Below, one piece after another: positions 7,545-12,257 of a stretch of DNA of 12,257 nt. This DNA is from Planctomycetota bacterium. Lineage in GTDB: Bacteria; Planctomycetota; DG-23; SLPQ01. Within the stretch, counting starts at the first letter, position 1; the number at the start of each line of letters is the position of its first letter. The position numbers and the translations under genes were made by a program. Below the pieces are notes generated by a model. The model ran no database searches. It had not been told where the DNA came from and was given only the letters and a program-made list of their open reading frames with translations. Location of the stretch: NCBI GenBank assembly GCA_021160625.1, contig JAGHCE010000215.1, forward strand, positions 1 through 12,257. The letters are read 5' to 3'.

Positions 7545-7586
7545 ATTGTATTTCTCTGTATCTCGGTGGCTCTGTGTGAAAATGAT

Positions 7587-7613
7587 GCGCGTGCGGCGAG
7601 CCGCAACCCTACG
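7587..7613 (+). repeat. CCTAC-ended dyad element 3, abutting a stop codon
   Basis: GTGCGGC, GA, GCCGCA followed by ACCCTAC is a diverged copy. It ends exactly one base before the stop codon (7614-7616) of the minus-strand YfhO-like gene, so that gene's mRNA would carry the hairpin at its immediate 3' end. Confidence 0.65.
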
Positions 7614-9398
7614 TCACGATGTGGCACTGGTGGAGGGACTTTCCGCCGGTTTTGACCTTGCTGCAAGGCAGGCCACGACTATGGCAAGCGCCGTGATGAG
7701 CCCTCCCCAGAAGCGGCTCGCAGGCCGGAATCGGAAGACAACCGCGCCGTGCCCCGGACCCACTTTCGCAGCGACCAGGCCGTCCGAATCGAACGCGCCG
7801 CCGGCGGCGCCGACAGCCTTCCACCCTGGATGGTAGTTCTGGTTCAAGACGATGACGTCGTCGGCCTGTGCGTCGTACGTGACCCGGTATGTGCTCAGGG
7901 TTGAATTGACTTCGAGCCACCGGCCGTCCGGGTCATTCGCAAGATATGCCTCCCCCCGGTAGCCACTCTGGCCGGGAAAGTGCGCCGCCTCCGGCAGGTG
8001 AACCGCGTCATAACCCCACGACAGTCGGCGCCCGTCAAGAAACGCGCGGTATACCTCGATGGTGTTGGAATGAGTCGCCGGTATGTATGCCTCTTCATTG
8101 GCGGTCAGTTCCCGAGACGGCCCGCCTTCGGCCGATCGGCTGACCGGATAGTACGAGGCAAGCCCGTAAAGCGAAACGGGCCGGTTGTAGTGCATCCATA
8201 CGAGGTTGCCCGCCGCCGCCGCCGCCACGAGAACCGCAAGCGGCATTGCCGCCGCACGCAGGCGGGTCGCCAGAAGCCGGCGGTACAGGACGTCAAGCCC
8301 CATCCCCCCGACAAGCGCCACCGCCAGGATGAAGTGCACGATAAACCGGAAAGGCACATGCATCCCCGAAAGCCCCGGCACGACGGTAAGAAGTGCGAAA
8401 ACATCCACCGGCGAGGCGCTTCCGAGGGAAGCGACGAGAAAGACGACTCCGACCGCAACCCACGGCCAGGCCCTCGGCGCCGCGGCGACGGCGCCTGCCA
8501 GGAAGGCGACCGCTGGAATCCAGCCGATAAAGGCCGCGTATTCCCAGGCCCCCCACCGCAGACCCGCATACTTTGCGGGCATCGGAAGGGACGAATCAAA
8601 GAGCCCCCTCCAGAGAACCGCCGGCGGCGTGCCGGAGATGTCGGCCGGAACGGTGCCGGCCATACGCGCAAACTCCCACGTGGGAAGAAACTTCACGGCC
8701 GAGAGCCCTCCGGCGAAGGCAAGCGTCGCCAGCACAGCCCAGAGCGGCCGGGCGCTGTTTTTCGCACCGCACAGCAAAAGGGCGATAACCACAACGAGAA
8801 GTGAGGTGAAAATAAAGGGGTACGGCCCGCCGGAAAGATACATAAGCGCAATGACGGCGCCCGAAGCCGCCGCCCACTTGAGACTGTCGGTCGCCTTGAG
8901 GAGGAAAAAGACGGCAAGAGGCACAAAGAGAAACGTGAGGTGGTCCATATGCCCCACTGCGAAGTGGTAGGCATGCCAGCCGTTCAGGGCCCAGACCGCA
9001 GCCGCGAAGATACGCCCCGGAACCGACACCCCGATACGGCGCGCCAGGAGCCACATCGAGTACATACCGCCCACCAGGACGAGCACGATGTCTATCTTCG
9101 AGCCCGCGACCTCGCCAAAAAAAAGGACAGGGAGAAACAGCACCGAGAGAGTCGGATCGTCCGGGTGACCCCACTGGACGTTGCCGCCGTAGTAGTAGGG
9201 GTTCCAGCCGGGCAGCTCGTGGTACTCGGCGACGGCCCTTTTCGGCACGCCGTAGTAGGAATAAAACTGCGCCCAGTCGTGAACACCCCACCAGGAAATG
9301 CGCCACAGCATCGGCGCCGTCACCGCCAGCGCCAGCCCCGCAAAGAGCGCCCACGGGGCCAGGTGCTTGAATAGTTTTGCGGGTTTCAGGCGCGCCAT
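7614..9398 (-). CDS. YfhO-like GT-C-fold membrane protein
   Basis: A 594-residue polytopic protein. The first helix (about 13-32) is followed by an extracytoplasmic loop with GVHDWAQFYSYYG (38-50, D41 as candidate catalytic acid), GWNPYYYGGNVQWGHPD (64-80, the NP...GG.....GHP pattern of YfhO/GT-C proteins), then about ten hydrophobic helices to near 400. A soluble extracytoplasmic domain carries the YfhO-like sequence IVLNQNYHPGWKAVGA near 530-545, and a final helix lies at about 567-585. YfhO-type proteins are thought to move sugars from lipid carriers onto envelope polymers such as lipoteichoic acid; the substrate here is unknown. The start at 9398 has GAGGA 4 nt upstream. It overlaps the end of the upstream radical SAM gene by 13 bp, so the two are almost certainly cotranscribed and translationally coupled. 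Confidence 0.85.
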   Translation of the reverse strand: MARLKPAKLFKHLAPWALFAGLALAVTAPMLWRISWWGVHDWAQFYSYYGVPKRAVAEYHELPGWNPYYYGGNVQWGHPDDPTLSVLFLPVLFFGEVAGSKIDIVLVLVGGMYSMWLLARRIGVSVPGRIFAAAVWALNGWHAYHFAVGHMDHLTFLFVPLAVFFLLKATDSLKWAAASGAVIALMYLSGGPYPFIFTSLLVVVIALLLCGAKNSARPLWAVLATLAFAGGLSAVKFLPTWEFARMAGTVPADISGTPPAVLWRGLFDSSLPMPAKYAGLRWGAWEYAAFIGWIPAVAFLAGAVAAAPRAWPWVAVGVVFLVASLGSASPVDVFALLTVVPGLSGMHVPFRFIVHFILAVALVGGMGLDVLYRRLLATRLRAAAMPLAVLVAAAAAGNLVWMHYNRPVSLYGLASYYPVSRSAEGGPSRELTANEEAYIPATHSNTIEVYRAFLDGRRLSWGYDAVHLPEAAHFPGQSGYRGEAYLANDPDGRWLEVNSTLSTYRVTYDAQADDVIVLNQNYHPGWKAVGAAGGAFDSDGLVAAKVGPGHGAVVFRFRPASRFWGGLITALAIVVACLAARSKPAESPSTSATS

Positions 9399-10762
9399 AT
9401 ATTCCTCAAGCGGAAAAAAAGCGCCTTCATCACGTCCACGGAAGAGACAGCCCTCAGGTTCCTCAGGAAAATCGACGGCCGGGAGTAGAACTCCAGAAAC
9501 GCCCGCAGGCGCCAGCGCTTCATATCCTTCGTGGAAAGCCCCGGCAGGTTTACCACGGCGTGGTCCACGTCGTAGGTGTCCAGGTCCCTGTCCGAGATAT
9601 AGCCGAGGTCAAGGTAGGTTTCGCGTATCTGTGTTCCGATGAAGGGAACGCAGAGGTTGAACTGCGCCGCGTCGAGCGGAAGCGACTTGGCGAAGTCGAT
9701 GGTTTCCCTGATGGTCTGAGGCGTCTCGCCTTCGAGGCCGAGTATGAAAAACCCTATCACCTGGATTCCCGCGCGCCTGGCCGCCTCCACGGTCTTCCTG
9801 AGACCGGCCGTGTTGCTCGTCTTGTGCGCCATAGCCAATACCTGGTCATTGCCGGACTCTATCCCGAAGGACAGGCTGTAGCACCCGGACCGCGCCATAA
9901 GCTCGAACGTGTCCTGCGCCAGGTGCGTGGCATATATCCCGTGCGGACACTTCCAGGTGATGTCGATGCCTCGGTCGATTATGCCCTGGCAGATTTTCCT
10001 GAACCGGTCTTCGTCGAGAGCGATGTTGTCATCCTCAAAGTGGATTTCACGTATCCCGTACCGATGCATCAGGAGCTCAATCTCGTCGAGAACCCCCTCG
10101 GGCGAGCGCGGCCGCCAGGTATCGCCCGTCAGGACGCTCTTCGCGCAGAATGAACAGTGAAAGGGGCACCCTCGGGAGGTTATAATCGTCGTAAGCGGTT
10201 TTCTCTTGAAGTACATACCGTGGGCGCCGATCGTGTAATCGGAGAAATCGACAAGGTCGTAGGCAGGCAGTGCTAAGGCGTCGAGGTCGTCGACCGGCCT
10301 CGGCCGATTGTGGCGCAGCACGCCGTTTTCGTGCCACACGAGGCCCGGGACATCCGCCAGGGCCCCCCTGCCCTCCATCGCGTCAAAGACAAGCGGCATA
10401 GCCTCCTCGCCCTCGCCCGTCATCACAAAGCATTCCGGGCAGACGGCGGCGACCTGTTCCCAGGCGGCGCTTGCGTGGACGCCGCCGATAAGGATCGTCA
10501 TGCCGGGCCGGCGGTTGCGGATAAAACTCACCAAACGCACGACTTCGCCGAAATTGTGCGTCATAGCCGAGAAACCCACCGTGTCGAAATCCCCGGCCAG
10601 AAGCTCCTTTTCAAAGGCCTCGCGGCTGCGAAAGACGCCCCCGTCGAGCAGACTCACGTCGTGACCCGCGCGCCGGCAGGAGGAGATAATGTAAAGCAGC
10701 CCCAACGGGATACTTCTCAAGTGGCTGCCATAGGTAGGCGTGTTCACAAGAAGTGCGCGCAC
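9386..10762 (-). CDS. B12-binding-type radical SAM enzyme
   Basis: With a GTG start at 10762 the protein has 458 residues. The N-terminal part (1-135) is a Rossmann-like cobalamin-binding domain: MRALLVNTPTYG, SIPLGLLYI, DTVGFSAMTHN, ILIGGVHAS and the TGEGEEAMP motif (115-123). A linker (VPGLVWHENG, 138-147) leads to the radical SAM barrel, where SRGCPFHCSFC supplies the CX3CX2C iron-sulfur ligands C199, C203 and C206; HFEDDN and SFGIESGNDQVL are later barrel motifs. Such enzymes use adenosyl radicals, and often methylcobalamin, to methylate or rearrange unreactive carbons in lipids, cofactors and secondary metabolites; the substrate is unknown. The GTG has GAGGAG 4 nt upstream and homology starts at once. 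An ATG at 10798 would add 12 residues but has no ribosome site. It is the first gene of a two-gene operon with the YfhO-like gene. Confidence 0.9.
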   Translation of the reverse strand: MRALLVNTPTYGSHLRSIPLGLLYIISSCRRAGHDVSLLDGGVFRSREAFEKELLAGDFDTVGFSAMTHNFGEVVRLVSFIRNRRPGMTILIGGVHASAAWEQVAAVCPECFVMTGEGEEAMPLVFDAMEGRGALADVPGLVWHENGVLRHNRPRPVDDLDALALPAYDLVDFSDYTIGAHGMYFKRKPLTTIITSRGCPFHCSFCAKSVLTGDTWRPRSPEGVLDEIELLMHRYGIREIHFEDDNIALDEDRFRKICQGIIDRGIDITWKCPHGIYATHLAQDTFELMARSGCYSLSFGIESGNDQVLAMAHKTSNTAGLRKTVEAARRAGIQVIGFFILGLEGETPQTIRETIDFAKSLPLDAAQFNLCVPFIGTQIRETYLDLGYISDRDLDTYDVDHAVVNLPGLSTKDMKRWRLRAFLEFYSRPSIFLRNLRAVSSVDVMKALFFRLRNIWRA

Positions 10763-10819
10763 GATTCTCCTCTGGATGGTCCGGACGGCCAGACTCATAC
10801 GCCGTATTTGTGCGTTATG

Positions 10820-10847
10820 ATTGTAGGCCGCGGCGCCCGGCGGTCAA
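10820..10847 (-). promoter_or_regulatory. Candidate sigma70 promoter of the radical SAM/YfhO-like operon
   Basis: On the minus strand TTGACC (10847-10842) and TACAAT (10825-10820) are 16 nt apart; each hexamer matches 5 of 6 consensus bases. Transcription would start near 10813, leaving a leader of about 50 nt to the GTG at 10762 or about 15 nt to the ATG at 10798. The -35 hexamer lies four bases from the edge of repeat block B. Confidence 0.55.
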
Positions 10848-10851
10848 CCAC

Positions 10852-10930
10852 GGGGAGGGCTTCGACCCCTCTTTGCTACGGGGGCCGCGCGCGTTGCGCG
10901 CGGCAGTCAACTGACCCTCCGCGGGTGAGG
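10852..10930 (+). repeat. Composite repeat block, copy B
   Basis: A direct copy of 7333-7411 with ten substitutions in 79 positions and no gap. The hairpin, GGGGG run and 19-bp palindrome (10885-10903) are conserved and the palindrome is identical. The T-run is interrupted (TCTTT), and the terminator-like hairpin points against both flanking genes, so it is not placed to terminate either of them. Confidence 0.9.
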
Positions 10931-10947
10931 CAATGCCTCGCCCCTAC
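10921..10947 (+). repeat. CCTAC-ended dyad element 4
   Basis: The arms GTGAGGCA and TGCCTCGC form a dyad around a central A, followed by CCCTAC. Its stem sequence differs from elements 1-3 in both arms in a partly compensating way (GAGGC pairs GCCTC), which suggests the hairpin shape is maintained. Confidence 0.7.
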
Positions 10948-10984
10948 AGCTGTTCCGCGCGCGGCAGTCAACTGGCCTTCCGCT

Positions 10985-11007
10985 GGCGCGGCATGCCTCG
11001 CCCCTAC
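10985..11007 (+). repeat. CCTAC-ended dyad element 5
   Basis: GGCGCGGCATGCCTCGCCCCTAC has a GGC-AT-GCC core with mismatched outer arms and the fixed CCCTAC tail, followed by GGACGGACGG, a short GGAC duplication. Confidence 0.65.
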
Positions 11008-11134
11008 GGACGGACGGTGTGTGTCACGGAGGGGCCCCGTGCTGCGAAGCTTTAGCGAAGCGGGATTGCCCCGCCGTGGAGAGCGCACCCTACGTCGCTG
11101 AACACATTCCCTGGGACAGTTACGGCACACCGGC

Positions 11135-12257
11135 TTAGTACGAACGGCTTTGCAGCAAGATGTAGGCGGCGTTACTCAGGATTCCCCTGCCGCCGGAGGC
11201 AACGCGGCCGAGACTTTCGGCGGCGGCGCTTGTGTCGTCAAGATGGCGCAGCTCGACGCTGCCCTTCTGAAAGTAGGCAAGGGCTTCGAGGTTGCCGGAA
11301 GGCCGTTTCCTCCTCACGAGCTCGCGGCAGACGGCCACGCTTTCGTCGAAACGCCTTATGCGCGTCAGTGCCACCGCCTGCTCGATGCCCGCGGCGTACT
11401 CAATCTCGCCGGGCTCTTTGGAATCCCCCGCAACCGTCCTGAAACCGTAAACCGCAGTGGATATCTGCCCGATTTCCTTCTGGCACCAGGCACTCCTGAA
11501 ACGCGCCTCGTCCCGCAGCCGGCCGTCGTCATCGCCGGCGGCGGCAGCCGCCTTCATAAACGAGTTCGCCGCGTTCCTGAAATCGTATGCCCGCACCTCG
11601 TAAAGGCCCACCTTGTACCAGTCGGCGCTGGTCTTCGCGGTTGCGCGGACCCGGGGGAGGACAGCGCGGCCCTTGCGCGCCGTGGCGATTTCTTCCAGCA
11701 GAATCTCGGCGGAACTCCTCACCGCCGCACTCGAATCGGTGGCGGCGGCTTTCAGGTTCCCGGCCGCTGCCGTCAGATTGCCCATCCTCAGCTGCAGCGC
11801 CCCCTCTGCAAGCCGGGCCCTCTTGGCGTCCTTGCCCGTGGAAACAGCGGCGTACCGCAGCAGCGCCTCGTTGAGCCGGCCCTGCATTTCGTACCGGCGA
11901 GCCTCTGCAAGCGCGTCGGTGGAAACCCCGGCGGCATAAAGGTCCTGAACGAGGAAACCATCGAAAATACCCAAAACCGAGGCAACCGCCGGCCGGGCCG
12001 GGGGCTGCGGCACGCGGCTTCGCCGCGCAATGAGGTTGAGCAACCGCAGGCCCGCCTTCCTGTCCGTCTGCGACTCGGCTGAACCCAGGAACGCGTACAG
12101 TACGTCGCTCGACGCGACGATCTCGACGTCGAGGGTCTCCTCCTGAACCGCCCTCTTGGCAACGGTGGCGGCATATGCGCAGGCGTCAGAAGTCCCTTCG
12201 TCAGCCCCCGCCGCCGCAAATGCCCCGACGGCATCCACTGTAGGCTTGATCCTGATG
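11135..12257 (-). CDS. Alanine-rich TPR-like protein, C-terminal part (N-terminus beyond window)
   Basis: The minus-strand frame is open from the right edge to a TAA at 11135-11137, giving about 374 residues. An internal GTG at 12238 has no convincing ribosome site, and the frame continues upstream as IRIKPT, so I treat the gene as 5' truncated. The chain is rich in alanine and built of helical pairs typical of tetratricopeptide repeats: ALAEARRYEMQGRLNEALLRYAAV, ADWYKVGLYEV...DFRNAANSFMKAA, ARFRSAWCQKEIGQISTAVYGF, YAAGIEQAVALTRIRRFDESVAVCREL and LEALAYFQKGSVELRHLDDTSAAAESL segments each follow the pattern. It probably acts as a protein-protein scaffold; no catalytic motif is seen. Its first 90 residues are less regular and I do not recognise them. 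Location cannot be judged without the N-terminus. Confidence 0.75.
   Translation of the reverse strand, partial: IRIKPTVDAVGAFAAAGADEGTSDACAYAATVAKRAVQEETLDVEIVASSDVLYAFLGSAESQTDRKAGLRLLNLIARRSRVPQPPARPAVASVLGIFDGFLVQDLYAAGVSTDALAEARRYEMQGRLNEALLRYAAVSTGKDAKRARLAEGALQLRMGNLTAAAGNLKAAATDSSAAVRSSAEILLEEIATARKGRAVLPRVRATAKTSADWYKVGLYEVRAYDFRNAANSFMKAAAAAGDDDGRLRDEARFRSAWCQKEIGQISTAVYGFRTVAGDSKEPGEIEYAAGIEQAVALTRIRRFDESVAVCRELVRRKRPSGNLEALAYFQKGSVELRHLDDTSAAAESLGRVASGGRGILSNAAYILLQSRSY

Larger units (their letters stand above)
7297..7613. other. Intergenic region A, 317 bp between convergent genes
   Basis: No credible gene is present: the open frames that cross it are continuations of shadow frames and consist of repeat sequence. 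It holds two terminator-like hairpins (7306-7355), a perfect G+C palindrome (7366-7384), three copies of a short dyad ending in CCTAC, and a T/G-rich tract at about 7549-7583 (CTCTGTATCTCGGTGGCTCT). It separates the plus-strand GT39-like gene from the 3' end of the minus-strand YfhO-like gene. Confidence 0.8.
10896..11008 (+). repeat. Tandem duplication, two units of period about 61 bp
   Basis: Both units begin GCGCGCGGCAGTCAACTG (10896 and 10957) and end with a dyad element and CGCCCCTAC (first at 10921-10947, second at 10985-11007). Between them the units differ at several positions (for example GACCCTCCGC against GGCCTTCCGC). Copy A carries a single unit, which suggests local duplication in copy B. 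Confidence 0.8.
10763..11134. other. Intergenic region B, about 370 bp with repeats and promoter
   Basis: No credible gene is present. From low to high coordinates it holds the operon leader and promoter (to 10847), repeat block B (10852-10930), a 61-bp tandem duplication, two clear CCTAC-ended dyad elements, a GTGTGTCACGG segment (11017-11029) resembling GTGTGCCACGG at 7435-7446, and an A/T-poor stretch with GAAGC repeats and a final ACCCTACGTC (about 11087-11096) that matches the end of dyad element 3. Both flanking genes are on the minus strand. Confidence 0.8.

Noticed and set aside
7333..7836. Open frames through the repeat region (7026-7472, 7324-7836)
   Set aside because: They cover palindromic repeats and the 3' ends of two real genes in other frames, with no start signal and no protein family.
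9377..10153. Open frame antisense to the radical SAM gene (258 codons), and a similar one at 11150-12082 opposite the TPR-like gene
   Set aside because: Both are shadows of well-supported minus-strand genes, lack ribosome sites and have no family resemblance.
10852..11008. Possible CRISPR array or attachment sites in the repeats
   Set aside because: The units are contiguous, not separated by unique spacers of even length, no cas gene is present, and there is no integrase or tRNA target.

Overview
The window is about 12.3 kb of high-GC bacterial DNA (roughly 60-65% G+C by eye) with dense protein-coding content, Shine-Dalgarno starts (GAGGAG/GGAGG) and sigma70-like promoters. No rRNA, tRNA, CRISPR array, transposase or phage gene is visible. 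The mix of a three-cysteine quinolinate synthase, a DUF4175-like membrane protein, GT-C membrane glycosyltransferases, a B12-type radical SAM enzyme, a TPR protein and intergenic palindromic repeats resembles uncultured Planctomycetes/PVC or neighbouring candidate phyla. That placement is an inference from gene content, and no marker gene settles it.

Left part (1-5224). A divergent pair starts at 735/909. On the minus strand is the N-terminal 245 residues of a three-helix membrane protein that runs off the left edge. On the plus strand is a tight four-gene run: hisD (histidinol dehydrogenase), hisC (histidinol-phosphate aminotransferase), nadA (quinolinate synthase) and a Gfo/Idh/MocA-family oxidoreductase. 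Gaps are +4, -11 and +15 nt, so one transcript is likely. Each divergent side has its own -35/-10 candidate. HisC and HisD act in late histidine synthesis; NadA makes the quinolinate precursor of the NAD+ that HisD consumes.

Middle (5233-7296). A small solo MerR-type DNA-binding protein (minus) converges on the dehydrogenase and is divergent, 39 bp apart, from a large GT39/ArnT-like polytopic glycosyltransferase (plus). The glycosyltransferase is followed by two tandem terminator-like hairpins.

Right part (7297-12257). Two minus-strand genes form an overlapping operon: a B12-binding radical SAM enzyme followed by a YfhO-like GT-C membrane protein, with a good sigma70-like promoter at 10820-10847. 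This operon is bracketed by two related repeat-rich intergenic regions (7297-7613 and 10848-11134) that share a 79-bp block in direct orientation. Beyond the second lies the C-terminal part of an alanine-rich TPR-like protein that enters from the right edge.

The least ordinary features are the mosaic palindromic repeats that bracket the radical SAM/GT-C operon, and the pairing of a B12-radical SAM enzyme with a membrane glycosyltransferase-fold protein by a 13-bp gene overlap. I see no convincing defence, toxin or otherwise wholly new system here.
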